From a virus: a stretch of DNA of 64,000 bases. Location of the stretch: positions 102,834 through 166,833 of IMG/VR virus record IMGVR_UViG_3300030329_003696, one strand, 5' to 3'. Under the pieces are notes generated by a model. The model ran no database searches. It saw only the letters and a program-made list of their open reading frames with translations, and was not told the DNA's origin. Positions 29,877 through 39,987 of this stretch are shown one piece after another; the stretch's first letter is position 1; each line of letters opens with the position of its first letter. The position numbers and the translations under genes were made by a program.

Positions 29877-32546
29877 ATGAAAGATAGATTATCAATACAT
29901 TTAGAAAACGGCCAATCTGAAATTTTTGAGGCTGTAACAGTACTGAGAAATGGTGGTACCGTTAGTCAGTCCGGACTAGTTGGTATAACAAACAAGAAAC
30001 GCACCAATTCAGGTTCTGACCCACACCTACCAGAGACCATCTTTAACGTTCAGTCTACTGGAGATTCAAACATAAGATTTTCAAGCGGCCCCTCTAAAGA
30101 CTATAGGAGTAGTATAGAGCTTATGGGTATGGGAAATACTAGAGCTTCAGGCTTGCATATTTCTTATGACCCCCAAAACGACGACGCTTTTATAGCGAGA
30201 GATGGATATTACGACTATACTGATCTGTGTGTCGAAGCCAATGGTTCCGACAATGTTGTAGCTGATTTTTCTTTAATCAGATCTAGTGGGTGTTGTGGAA
30301 TGGAGTTTTCCCATATATCTATGTCTGAACGCGGATATGTAGGTATTGGGGTCACCAGAAGACACAAAGAAAGATTATGGTCTCCAAACTCACCATTAAC
30401 GGTGGCGTACTGGTGTGACGATATGTGTGATAGCGGCACTATATCCATGCATGAACAAGCCTGTAAGCCAATGATCAATGATGACTACGGTAAAATATAT
30501 GTAAAGCCTTGGACAGAGGTTCCCGGTCATACACAAGCATTGTTTTTTGTAGACGACGAAGGTAAAGAAACAAACCTTATAAAGAAACAAGATATATCAC
30601 AATTGGATTCAAAAGACGGATTAATCTTTGGTGATAACTGTAATACCTATGGCGGCTGGACGACCCCCAAAGAAAGAGCTTACGATAGCGATAAACATGC
30701 AAACACTTATTACGGTTGGGGGGCTGGATTTAATCTTTCCGATGATGGAACCGTTGAGTGTAACACCTTAGTTGGTTGTAGTACAGGTAGTGGGCTAACA
30801 CCATCAAACTCAAACGACAATACGGTTGTTGGCTGTAAAAGTCTTACTGGCTGGACATCTGCTGAAAGAAATACTATAATTGGGTCTAGAATTGCTACCG
30901 GTGGCAACGGTAATTTTGGAGGGATGGATGACTGTATTCTTTTAGGTAGAAGCTTATTTCAAAACAATTTACCCCAAGATGGCACTTTAGCAATAGGTAT
31001 TGGCTCAACCCCAATAATATCCGGAAGTTTAATAAACGATAGGCAGTTTTCATTATCCAATGCTCGCCTATCCATATTCAATGGCGATGTTAACTTCTCA
31101 GTTAAAAACGTTGTGTCGGCAGGCTCTGACGATTCTGTTATTGATATAATTGACTCTACAAGAGAAGGTAGTTTTTATTCTAGAAGTAACTTATCTTTTG
31201 ATTTTTCAAACGCGGACTCCCTAACTAATAAATTATTTGTATTAGACCCTAATGGCTGTGTACTAACAAATATACCTAATTATGCCACCCCAACTGATTG
31301 TGCTCCGTTTGCAGAGCTTAACGGGGATCTCAAACTTAGGGGTGCTGTTAGATTTCAAGATGGCACTTCCTTGTCTGGGTTGGCAGAATTTGAACTAGTT
31401 CCATCTTTCGGTACATCTGGGGTTAGCAAGAATTTTATCACCGACATAAACAAAAATGCATATGTGCTAGATTACTCAGAACTAGAACTTGCTGGTAATG
31501 TTTCTAGCAATATTAGAACGGATAACACATTTGTTGCGGTACAGCTAGACGGCACCAATTCTTCCAACGTCGGTAAAATGTCACTACAGGGACTTGCAGA
31601 TTACGTTAGCAGCGGCACAAGCTCTATTGCGGAAAACTGTAATATCCTCATAGCAAATCCAGAAGCTGAATTAAATGTAAATACTGGCGGAATTTCAAGG
31701 TCGGTTATGATAGGCTGCGATGTTGCACAGTTTGCGTCTGGGTGGAAGAACGCAGTGATACTCGGTGCCGATGCTGGAAGCAATGCAACGACAACCAATA
31801 ATAGTCTTAATATAGACAAGCCGGTTATCTTCATAGGGCATAGAGCTGGAAACAACGCTGATGATATAACGCACGCTGTATTTATAGGTGAGGACGCCGG
31901 TAGAAACTCTGAAGCTAACGAGTCTGTTTTCATAGGATTAAATGCTGGCGAAGATTCACACTCAGAAAAATCTATAGGTATAGGAACTTTTGCTCTAGCA
32001 GGAATGGCTGGAACGCAATGTAAAAATAATATAGAAATAATTACCGGATTATCAGATAGCGAGAGGCTTCTGCATAAATCTAGAATAACAGACAACACGA
32101 GCAATAAACTAGTTATACAGAAAATGATTGCCGGTGATCACGGCAAGAGGAATGTATCGGTTGGTGATGCAATATTAGATCCGGACGCACCCCTTTCTGT
32201 TAGAAGGGATAGTATTGTTCATGTTGGGAATGGAAATAATTATATACAGACTTGGTACTGTGATGACACCCTAGTCGCCTCTATTGATTGCGACGGGAAT
32301 TTTGACACCGCTGGTAATAGTAATATTGTTGAGGGTCTTCTAAAATCCCCCGGTATGTCTTCCCCCTCAAACTCTGCGACTGGGGTTGAAGAAGCTATAA
32401 TAGAGGTCTATAAAGACGGAGCCTTTACGGGAGAGGAACTTACTATACACAATAGAGACGCGAGCCTTACCGCCGCAGGTGGCGTGTTTATTGTAGTTCA
32501 AAAAATAGGTTCCGAATACAGACCCATCTGGGTTGGTTGTTCATAG
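29877..32546 (+). CDS. Fibre protein with YadA-like repeats
   Basis: 889 residues. Repeats of the YadA-head type are clear in two places, around residues 285-380 (NTLVGCSTGSG, NTVVGCKSLTG, NTIIGSRIATG) and 615-720 (AVILGADAG, PVIFIGHRAG, AVFIGEDAG, SVFIGLNAG, SIGIGTFAL); these form a left-handed trimeric beta roll. Between them are other strand-rich segments. The end (YRPIWVGC) resembles fibre tips. Probably a trimeric tail or head fibre. Confidence 0.75.
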   Translation: MKDRLSIHLENGQSEIFEAVTVLRNGGTVSQSGLVGITNKKRTNSGSDPHLPETIFNVQSTGDSNIRFSSGPSKDYRSSIELMGMGNTRASGLHISYDPQNDDAFIARDGYYDYTDLCVEANGSDNVVADFSLIRSSGCCGMEFSHISMSERGYVGIGVTRRHKERLWSPNSPLTVAYWCDDMCDSGTISMHEQACKPMINDDYGKIYVKPWTEVPGHTQALFFVDDEGKETNLIKKQDISQLDSKDGLIFGDNCNTYGGWTTPKERAYDSDKHANTYYGWGAGFNLSDDGTVECNTLVGCSTGSGLTPSNSNDNTVVGCKSLTGWTSAERNTIIGSRIATGGNGNFGGMDDCILLGRSLFQNNLPQDGTLAIGIGSTPIISGSLINDRQFSLSNARLSIFNGDVNFSVKNVVSAGSDDSVIDIIDSTREGSFYSRSNLSFDFSNADSLTNKLFVLDPNGCVLTNIPNYATPTDCAPFAELNGDLKLRGAVRFQDGTSLSGLAEFELVPSFGTSGVSKNFITDINKNAYVLDYSELELAGNVSSNIRTDNTFVAVQLDGTNSSNVGKMSLQGLADYVSSGTSSIAENCNILIANPEAELNVNTGGISRSVMIGCDVAQFASGWKNAVILGADAGSNATTTNNSLNIDKPVIFIGHRAGNNADDITHAVFIGEDAGRNSEANESVFIGLNAGEDSHSEKSIGIGTFALAGMAGTQCKNNIEIITGLSDSERLLHKSRITDNTSNKLVIQKMIAGDHGKRNVSVGDAILDPDAPLSVRRDSIVHVGNGNNYIQTWYCDDTLVASIDCDGNFDTAGNSNIVEGLLKSPGMSSPSNSATGVEEAIIEVYKDGAFTGEELTIHNRDASLTAAGGVFIVVQKIGSEYRPIWVGCS

Positions 32547-32556
32547 GGAGGGCAAA

Positions 32557-35500
32557 ATGGGAAGACCTATAGTTTGCAACACCTGTTGCCCATCTGACGA
32601 TCCCCCACCACCAACAGACTGTTTTGGTGCGATAGGTGTCGTGTTTATGGACGAGTCTGACATGGCCAGCCGCCAAGCAGAACATGTTGCCGCTTTGCAG
32701 GAAAAAATAGATAAATATTTGAGAGCATTTCCTGATAGACTAATCTTTTTTATGGATGTTGAACCGGGCAGATGGGGAAGTATGGACTATAATGAGTGGC
32801 CCCAATTTGTAAGCTCAGATAGATGCTATTCACTAAGACTAGAGTATGAAGCTGGTCTTTCCGTACCCCAGTATATCAAGAGGGATAGTACTGGCTTTGT
32901 TTCTGACGTTTATGACTATATCGTAGAAATAGTTACCAACAGCTCCAAAAGTACAGACGAAGTTAGAGAAATTTGGAACACATCTACAGAAGTTAGCGTG
33001 TTTAGAGACAACTCTGGTAGTATGTTCGCCTCTCACGTCCAAAAAACCCATGACAAATTTGACACAGACTTACAATCCAATGGTAAGCACATAGTATCCA
33101 GTGAATCCAATGGTAATGAAGACTTTATCTGCCCTTTTGTTTTTGAGCAATGCTGTATCAATCAAGATGCGGCAGATCTATTGAAAATATGTTTGGATGT
33201 GGAATGTACACCAGCAGAACTTCGCTTTTTAAAAGACCCCAATAACATCTTTGTTATAGATGACCCTTGCGACTCTTTACTGCTCGATAATACAGCTGAA
33301 GCGTGTGATAATTGTCCAGAGGTGCGACCCGATAACCACGAGGTTAAGTATACAGCCGCTGCTGTACAATCGGACGGAGCTACATTAAACCACATTGATG
33401 TAGATTACTATCTTCAATACAGAGATTCCGAAGACGATAACTTTGTAGACTTATACGATCTTCCTAACGATAAAGGGGGTGTCGAACAAACTCTTGATGT
33501 ACTTCTTAGAAAATTCATATGCAAGGATGATGGCGGCGGTGCTAGCAGTACCGTGGGTGGTACTACCGGCTGGAAGCTTGTTGATACTAAAGTGGGCGAT
33601 GATTATGGGGGCACTAGTTACAATCCAGAGGGCTTTGGATTTTGTATAGATATATCCGCAGACGGTGAATATATTGTTGTTGGTCCTTCTCGCAATCCGC
33701 AATCCGTTCTACCTGATGGAAAACAGGGCAAGATTGTTACCTTTAGAAGAGAAGTGTTTTATGGTCCGGATATCGGCTTCGGTGATTCTTTACCCCAAGT
33801 TCGCTACAATCTCCTAAACACACTCGATATTGAAGATATGGAGTTAGTAAATACAATAACTAAGCACCATAGTCGGAATGATATAACCATAACACCGGAT
33901 GGACGGACAATGGTATTTTCTTGTCACGGTCTCGGTCCCGCTCATTCAGACTCCTTTTTCAATGGTGAGTTTTTCACTAAAGCTGTTGGTAAGACTTTTG
34001 TTTATGACCTACTTATAAATAAGAATGTTGAACCGCACACTGGAACTTGGGTTCAAAGAGGTTCTGCTATCACTTGGGATGATATAGGTATAGGAGGATC
34101 TGGTGGATCAGTAGAAATCTCTGTAATCAGAGAGGACGGTAAAATCAAGTCCATCGGTGACACTGTATTAGTTTGCCCATCAAATGATGGCAACCGGAGC
34201 CACAATAACATTGCGGCTAGGGTTTTTAGCTGGAACGGCACAGCTTGGATTCAGAAAGGTCAGGATCTCGTAATACCAGGCCTTCCATCTGAACCCTTAA
34301 TTAACGGTACACAGAAATTTGTGTTTGACAGTGCGATGTCTGACGATGGCTCAGTAATAGCTTTATCAGAGATAGTTCACAACACTAGGGGTATTGTTCG
34401 CGTTTATGAATATAACACTTCGACATCCCAGTGGGATATTAGACATGATTTTGTCGGTGAAAAAGGACAGCATATTGGTTCCGCTATCGGTATGTCTACG
34501 GATGGTACTAGGGTCGCGTTTTTTGGATACGAGGGCAATCCAAGTGTAACTTCAGCAAATCTGTCCGATATTTCAATTGGAGATTTCACATTTACTGCAT
34601 ATGACTGGAATGGTTCTTCTTACACACAGGTTGGCAATACTATTAAATTTGCTAGAAGCAATGCCAATTTACTGCATAGCGGTCAGCAACCACAAATAGA
34701 TTTTGCTGATAAAGATATCGTCGCCCTTAATGTGCAACTCGATAAAGACATGTCTCCTTCAAGTACAAGCAAAACGATTGTTTTTAAGTTGATTGGAAAC
34801 ACTTGGGTACAGCAGGGGGGTGACTTTCTAGCCGGTACCGATAATAATATAAGTTCGTTTGGAACGGGCACATCAATATCTAGGACTGGATTTATTTTTG
34901 ACGGGGAACACTTTGGGCACACCTTAGTCTTCGGAGACCACCAGCATGATGGGAACAATGGAAAAATTTACATTTACATGGGAAAGGGTAATTTTATTCC
35001 CCCTGATGACGATAATGAATGTGAAAAAGTGTCCTGTCATCCGCTTATTTCTGAGATGGGAAATCCACCATCTTCTTGCGATGCCTTTACAGATCAAAAC
35101 ATTGGTAATGGGTGTGCAATAAGGTTATTTAACAGAGAATTTAGAATAAGAGCTAGTAATGATAGCCTAACAACAGTGTTCTCAAAGACGTTTAAATTAT
35201 ACCGATATTTAGGCACTGAGGATAAACCGCCAAATCCGCCTTCAGGTTCCGGAAAATGGATTGAATTGGGACCACTGGGCAGTTCCTATCCAGCCCAACC
35301 ATACGAGACCGGTAAAGATTGGAACTATACGGGTGGAGCAACAAGGCTTGATCCTTTTGGAGTTAAAATGATATCAGGTCTTCCTACCGACCCAACCGTT
35401 AACAAGGGTCACATCGAGGTTTATACTTCAATGTCACCTGAAGACCCTGTTCTTAGTCTTGCTTTTTCAAACCAGGGTTCGGAAAACGAATTCAATGCGG

Positions 35501-36759
35501 CTAAGTATGTGGCATTTGCTTCGTCAGAGTCAGCTCCATTTGGTTTACATAGAAACCAATTTAAACACTGGATAGGCAGCACAACCTTTGCATATACATA
35601 CCCGGGGGTGCTTGGAGGTACATCGAGAAGAGATTCTGATGACCCAGTTGTGATAATTGTTCAGCACGCAACCAGAACACTCAATGAGCATCAATTACCT
35701 CTTGAGATTCCCGCTTTCTTACTTAGTTTTATAGGTCAACCGTTTAACACTATTGCAAATAGGCCCGATGGACTAACCCCTTCATTCATAGCATCTAACA
35801 ATCTTGAGGGAACTCTTCCAATACGGTGGGGTGCTGAGTTTGCCCTAGATGGTGATGGCGACACAATGATTGTTAGTGACCCTTATGGTCAAACTGGCGA
35901 GGAAGATTGTGGAAGAGTTTGGATCTATAGGTTTAGGTATGATTATATAATAGATGGAAGACCGCCTAAAGTTGAAGCAATAGCAACCTTTGCTGGGGAA
36001 AATGAGCTTGGTCTTATTGTTTCACCCCAGATAAGCGAGGATGGTTCTATTATTGGTTGGGTTGAACCAGGTGGGGGCGACACTGGGGCCATAACTGGTA
36101 ATGTCAGGATATACAAAGATACTACAGGTTCTCCACTCTGGAAAGGCACTCAGCGTCCAGTCCTTCCTAATTATGTTGAAAGACCAATATTTAACCTTGA
36201 TACTCCAGCAGTCTCATCAACAAATAAAAGCATATATAAAATGAGACTTAGTAACGACGGTGATACTTTTATTATTTCCGGTGGAACTCTTTCTGAATCT
36301 TGGGTTAAAGTGTTTACTTGGGATGGTACCAAGTATATGCAGAAGGGTCAAACATTCACTGGTTGCGGTGCGGGCTGGGATATATCAATCAGTGCTGACG
36401 GCCAAACGATTGCATACTCTACACATGAGGCAAATCCAGAATTACCACCTAGAGGAGCTGGATGTTCAAATGATGACCACGGATCTGTTTACGTTTACAG
36501 CTGGAATGGCAGTGCTTGGAATCAAGTTGGACAAACTATCACTTCAACCAATACAGAGGGGACAGATCGCGTTGGCAATATAACAAACTTCTACCGTTTT
36601 GGCAATCGAATTCAACTAGTCAAAACGCAGTTTGGACGATCAGACATGGGAATCCCAAAAGATAGAATGAGGCTTTTAGTGTGGGCCTTTACTAATCCTC
36701 ACCACAGCCCGTCAAGCCACGACAGCCGCTACTTCTTGCATGAGTTTATACCAGAATAG
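32557..36759 (+). CDS. Large protein, vWA-like domain plus beta-propeller
   Basis: 1400 residues from the ATG at 32557 (behind GGGAGGG). After a cysteine-rich start (CNTCCPSDD) an alpha/beta domain carries IGVVFMDESDM and, at about residue 149, VFRDNSGSM, a DxSxS motif as in the metal site of von Willebrand A domains. From about residue 350 on come many FG-GAP/Kelch-like blades (SADGEYIVVG, SDDGSVIALSE, STDGTRVAFFG, SADGQTIAYS, with repeated Y-x-WNG-x-x-W), in two clusters. This order is known from large structural proteins of marine phages; it probably mediates adhesion. One of the longest proteins of the window. Confidence 0.7.
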   Translation: MGRPIVCNTCCPSDDPPPPTDCFGAIGVVFMDESDMASRQAEHVAALQEKIDKYLRAFPDRLIFFMDVEPGRWGSMDYNEWPQFVSSDRCYSLRLEYEAGLSVPQYIKRDSTGFVSDVYDYIVEIVTNSSKSTDEVREIWNTSTEVSVFRDNSGSMFASHVQKTHDKFDTDLQSNGKHIVSSESNGNEDFICPFVFEQCCINQDAADLLKICLDVECTPAELRFLKDPNNIFVIDDPCDSLLLDNTAEACDNCPEVRPDNHEVKYTAAAVQSDGATLNHIDVDYYLQYRDSEDDNFVDLYDLPNDKGGVEQTLDVLLRKFICKDDGGGASSTVGGTTGWKLVDTKVGDDYGGTSYNPEGFGFCIDISADGEYIVVGPSRNPQSVLPDGKQGKIVTFRREVFYGPDIGFGDSLPQVRYNLLNTLDIEDMELVNTITKHHSRNDITITPDGRTMVFSCHGLGPAHSDSFFNGEFFTKAVGKTFVYDLLINKNVEPHTGTWVQRGSAITWDDIGIGGSGGSVEISVIREDGKIKSIGDTVLVCPSNDGNRSHNNIAARVFSWNGTAWIQKGQDLVIPGLPSEPLINGTQKFVFDSAMSDDGSVIALSEIVHNTRGIVRVYEYNTSTSQWDIRHDFVGEKGQHIGSAIGMSTDGTRVAFFGYEGNPSVTSANLSDISIGDFTFTAYDWNGSSYTQVGNTIKFARSNANLLHSGQQPQIDFADKDIVALNVQLDKDMSPSSTSKTIVFKLIGNTWVQQGGDFLAGTDNNISSFGTGTSISRTGFIFDGEHFGHTLVFGDHQHDGNNGKIYIYMGKGNFIPPDDDNECEKVSCHPLISEMGNPPSSCDAFTDQNIGNGCAIRLFNREFRIRASNDSLTTVFSKTFKLYRYLGTEDKPPNPPSGSGKWIELGPLGSSYPAQPYETGKDWNYTGGATRLDPFGVKMISGLPTDPTVNKGHIEVYTSMSPEDPVLSLAFSNQGSENEFNAAKYVAFASSESAPFGLHRNQFKHWIGSTTFAYTYPGVLGGTSRRDSDDPVVIIVQHATRTLNEHQLPLEIPAFLLSFIGQPFNTIANRPDGLTPSFIASNNLEGTLPIRWGAEFALDGDGDTMIVSDPYGQTGEEDCGRVWIYRFRYDYIIDGRPPKVEAIATFAGENELGLIVSPQISEDGSIIGWVEPGGGDTGAITGNVRIYKDTTGSPLWKGTQRPVLPNYVERPIFNLDTPAVSSTNKSIYKMRLSNDGDTFIISGGTLSESWVKVFTWDGTKYMQKGQTFTGCGAGWDISISADGQTIAYSTHEANPELPPRGAGCSNDDHGSVYVYSWNGSAWNQVGQTITSTNTEGTDRVGNITNFYRFGNRIQLVKTQFGRSDMGIPKDRMRLLVWAFTNPHHSPSSHDSRYFLHEFIPE

Positions 36760-36767
36760 GAATAGAT

Positions 36768-38462
36768 ATGTTTAAAATAGCAGACAGAGTGAAAGAATCT
36801 ACATTATCAACCGGTACCGGTTCGGTTGTATTGGCCGGTGCGTATGCCGGTTTTGACTCTTTTGCTAACGGTATCGGAGATGGAAACACTACCTATTACA
36901 CTATAGAAAACTTTAACAGGTGGGAAGTTGGTATAGGTACATACACAGCATCAACAAGCTCTCTTTCTAGAGACGTTGTGTTAAAAAGCTCTTCCGGTGC
37001 GGGGATTAAGATAAACCTAGAGGGATCTTCTATCGTATTTTGTACCCTCCCAGCAGACAGAGCTTTTATCAAAAATCCAGACAACGACATTGAATCCTTG
37101 AGTGGTGTGTTATCCGAAAGCGGTATCTTCAATAAGCTTATAGTAAAGGATGACCTAACCGTAAATGATTCTATTGATGTAAATTCCTTATCAGCCACTG
37201 GTATCTCAACAGAGTCTATAAATATAAGTGCTCACACCGAGACAGAAAGCCTTGCGGTAAAAAATGACACGTTGGTTTCTGGTCTTCTAACACTAGCCCC
37301 ACCAGATGACTCCGGTTGTTTTATACATGCTTACCGTAGTACACTAAATGACAAAACGGTAGCGTTACATATGAATAACGCTTCTTCCCCACTTTGGAAG
37401 CTTGGGTTAAAATCTAATAATAACCACAAATCGGACGCCCCAGATCATGGATATGTTTATGGTATAGATGGTTCTGCTGGTGTTGCCGTAAATAATAACA
37501 ATTATACAGAGATGTCTTCGTCTGCTGGGCTTTTTACCTATCATGACTCACATGTATTATTAAGGGCCAGTTCTGCAACCGGTGTCTATATAGATGGAAA
37601 AACCGCAGCTTATCCTGTCCTTACGGTTCAGGGTGCTGCCGGTCAATCTGAAGACCTCCAAAGATGGGAAACTAGTGCAGGCATAATTTGTGCCCAGATA
37701 ACTAATAACGGAGATTTCTTAACCAGTGGAGATATTACTTCTGCTAGTGGTCAAATATTTCTTCAGGGTGGAGGTAGTCCGGTTAGTGGACCCACTTTAT
37801 GTTTCACTGGAAGTAGCAACAGACGCTTGGGTTTTTATGAAAAGCAGTCTGATGAACAACTATCATTTTGTGCTGCTGGTCGTAATAAAATTATATTTGG
37901 AACTGATCGTCTTCACGTGAATAATGAGGCTTATATTGGGTGGTCTAGCAGTCTTGTTGGCGAAGCTGAAGATTCTTCAGATTTGAACCTAAGAAAATAC
38001 GCCTCCGGTGTAATGTCTGTCCACATCACTAAAGGTTCTACTAATAACTTAGGAGAAATACTCGCTAGTGGATTAACTGCCAGCGGCGTGGAATTAGTAA
38101 ATCATGTACCTGTTTCAATTACAAACAGGCTTTATAACGATGGGGGCACACTTAAGTTTAATGGCTCTGCTGTAAGCAGTTCCAATAGAACACACAACAG
38201 CGTAACGTCTAACTTTTCTATGTCAGATAATTCTGACGTAGTATTTATGGATACATCCTCTTCACCCCTTAATGTTTACTTACCCACAGCCGTTGATCAG
38301 GGCGGTAAAGAACTTATAGTAAAGATGAAGGCGGGGTCAAACTCTGGCGTTTTGGTTGCTAGTGGATCTCAGACTATAGATGGAGAGTCACAATTTGCCC
38401 TAAAGTATGTCAACCAAAGCATTACACTAATCTCAGATAATTCAAATTGGTTCATTACTTAG
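36768..38462 (+). CDS. Tail fibre protein
   Basis: 564 residues. The N-terminal 90 residues (IADRVKESTLSTGTGSVVL, then GDGNTTYYTIENFNRWEVGI and LSRDVVLKSSSG) are the well-known anchoring domain of phage fibres that begins DRVKETT. The middle is strand-rich; the end (SQTIDGESQFALKYVNQSIT, ending SDNSNWFIT) is a terminal module shared with the next protein. A related anchoring domain starts the 1660-residue fibre at 46396. ATG behind AGGAATAG. Confidence 0.8.
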   Translation: MFKIADRVKESTLSTGTGSVVLAGAYAGFDSFANGIGDGNTTYYTIENFNRWEVGIGTYTASTSSLSRDVVLKSSSGAGIKINLEGSSIVFCTLPADRAFIKNPDNDIESLSGVLSESGIFNKLIVKDDLTVNDSIDVNSLSATGISTESINISAHTETESLAVKNDTLVSGLLTLAPPDDSGCFIHAYRSTLNDKTVALHMNNASSPLWKLGLKSNNNHKSDAPDHGYVYGIDGSAGVAVNNNNYTEMSSSAGLFTYHDSHVLLRASSATGVYIDGKTAAYPVLTVQGAAGQSEDLQRWETSAGIICAQITNNGDFLTSGDITSASGQIFLQGGGSPVSGPTLCFTGSSNRRLGFYEKQSDEQLSFCAAGRNKIIFGTDRLHVNNEAYIGWSSSLVGEAEDSSDLNLRKYASGVMSVHITKGSTNNLGEILASGLTASGVELVNHVPVSITNRLYNDGGTLKFNGSAVSSSNRTHNSVTSNFSMSDNSDVVFMDTSSSPLNVYLPTAVDQGGKELIVKMKAGSNSGVLVASGSQTIDGESQFALKYVNQSITLISDNSNWFIT

Positions 38463-38470
38463 TGTATAAT
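38461..38470 (+). promoter_or_regulatory. Late promoter 5 (AGTGTATAAT)
   Basis: It overlaps the TAG stop of the upstream fibre gene; 34 bp before the next ATG. Confidence 0.7.
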
Positions 38471-38504
38471 ACATTGATAAAACACTTTTCACGGGAGATA
38501 GAAA

Positions 38505-39965
38505 ATGTCATACCAACCATACGATAGAAATCCAAGCGGGATTGTATTTTTTGGAACCGACGAAACAGACCAAGTTTACGAATCCAATTCCGCCTTTACC
38601 ATAGGTGACGATACCCTCTCAGCGACCAATATTAAGGTTTCCGATGGCGGAAACATTGGTAGTGCAACGACAGCTAACGCTATAACTATCGCATCTAACG
38701 GAAAGATAACCCTAGCTGGAGATTTACAGGTTAATGGCACTACGACCACTGTTAGTACCACCAACACTGTAGTGTCTGACCTCTTGCTTGAGCTTGGAAA
38801 CGGTACAACAGGTTCAGCCTCCAATGATGCTGGTATTGTTATCGAAAGAGGTGATGACGCCAATGTGTTCATGGGGTTTGATGAATCTGCAAATAAGTTT
38901 ATTATGGGTAGTGGTGCATTTACCGGTGCTAGTACGGGAGACCTAACAATCAATACTGGTACCCTTGTCGCCAACCTTGAGGGCGACGTAACCGGTAATG
39001 CTGATACCGCCACACAGCTTGCAAGTGCAAGAAACTTTAGCATCATAGGCGGCGTTATGGCTGCTAGCGACGTTTCTTTTAATGGCAGTGCCGATGTTGA
39101 CTTGACAGTTACCGCTGCTAGTGGTCTGGTTATGAATCAGTCTACAGAAACATCAATTGCTGACGGCGACTTCTTGGTATTTTCAGATATTAACGATTCC
39201 CACAACCTTAAAAAGATCACTAAGGCAAATCTTGTTTCTGGGCTTGGTGGCGGCGGAGGCATGTCTAATTTTAATATCACTGACGGATCTACAAGTCAGC
39301 AAATTGATGACGGTGAAAATATCACTTTTACAGATGGTACTGGTGCTGAATTTGTTGTTAGTGCCACCAATACCGTTACGGTCAACAGCGTAGACAGCGA
39401 AATCGATCATGATGCATTATCTAATCATGAACCTAATGAACACATTGATCACACTTCGGTCACGATGACTGCTGGTAATGGTTTAACTGGTGGTGGTACA
39501 ATTGCTTCTACCAGAACTTTTGCTGTAGGTGCTGGCACTGGTATCACTGTTAATGCCGACGACGTTCAGATTTCCGATGGAGGTGTTGATACTCTTCAAC
39601 TTGCTGCCGACGCAGTAGATGGAACTAAAATCGAAGACGACGCAGTTGATAGCGAACATATCACAGACGGTGCCGTCGATGAAGTTCACAGAAATAGAAC
39701 TGTAGAAACGGACGCCACTACCACCCATAGTATAACTACAGACATTGTTTTGTGTAATGGCGGAGGAACCCCATTTACCGCCACACTACCTACGGCAGCG
39801 TCAGTAGCTGGGAAAATAGTCACGGTAAAAAATGTGGGCAACGACGCAATAACCGTTGTTGGTGATGGTTCTCAAACCATAGACGGTGCGGCAAGTTATA
39901 TACTCTACCATAGATACGAATCCGTAACAGTTGCTTCTGACGGATCTAATTGGATTATTATCTAA
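38505..39965 (+). CDS. Tail fibre protein
   Basis: 486 residues. Typical fibre shaft phrases are LAGDLQVNGTTTTVSTTNTV, LEGDVTGNADTATQLA and ATSGLVMNQSTE-like stretches, followed by NGLTGGGTIAST and a helical repeat with SEHITDGAVDEVHRN. The C-terminal 100 residues (TATLPTAASVAGKIVTVKNV, SQTIDGAASYILY, SDGSNWIII) are the same terminal module as in the preceding protein. It starts behind a GGGAGATAG ribosome site, downstream of a late promoter. Confidence 0.78.
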   Translation: MSYQPYDRNPSGIVFFGTDETDQVYESNSAFTIGDDTLSATNIKVSDGGNIGSATTANAITIASNGKITLAGDLQVNGTTTTVSTTNTVVSDLLLELGNGTTGSASNDAGIVIERGDDANVFMGFDESANKFIMGSGAFTGASTGDLTINTGTLVANLEGDVTGNADTATQLASARNFSIIGGVMAASDVSFNGSADVDLTVTAASGLVMNQSTETSIADGDFLVFSDINDSHNLKKITKANLVSGLGGGGGMSNFNITDGSTSQQIDDGENITFTDGTGAEFVVSATNTVTVNSVDSEIDHDALSNHEPNEHIDHTSVTMTAGNGLTGGGTIASTRTFAVGAGTGITVNADDVQISDGGVDTLQLAADAVDGTKIEDDAVDSEHITDGAVDEVHRNRTVETDATTTHSITTDIVLCNGGGTPFTATLPTAASVAGKIVTVKNVGNDAITVVGDGSQTIDGAASYILYHRYESVTVASDGSNWIII

Positions 39966-39987
39966 CTAATTATTAGGAAACAAAGAT

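Noticed and set aside
31601-32104. 167-codon minus-strand frame in a fibre gene
   Set aside because: Antisense to a supported gene with repeats, no promoter or ribosome site.
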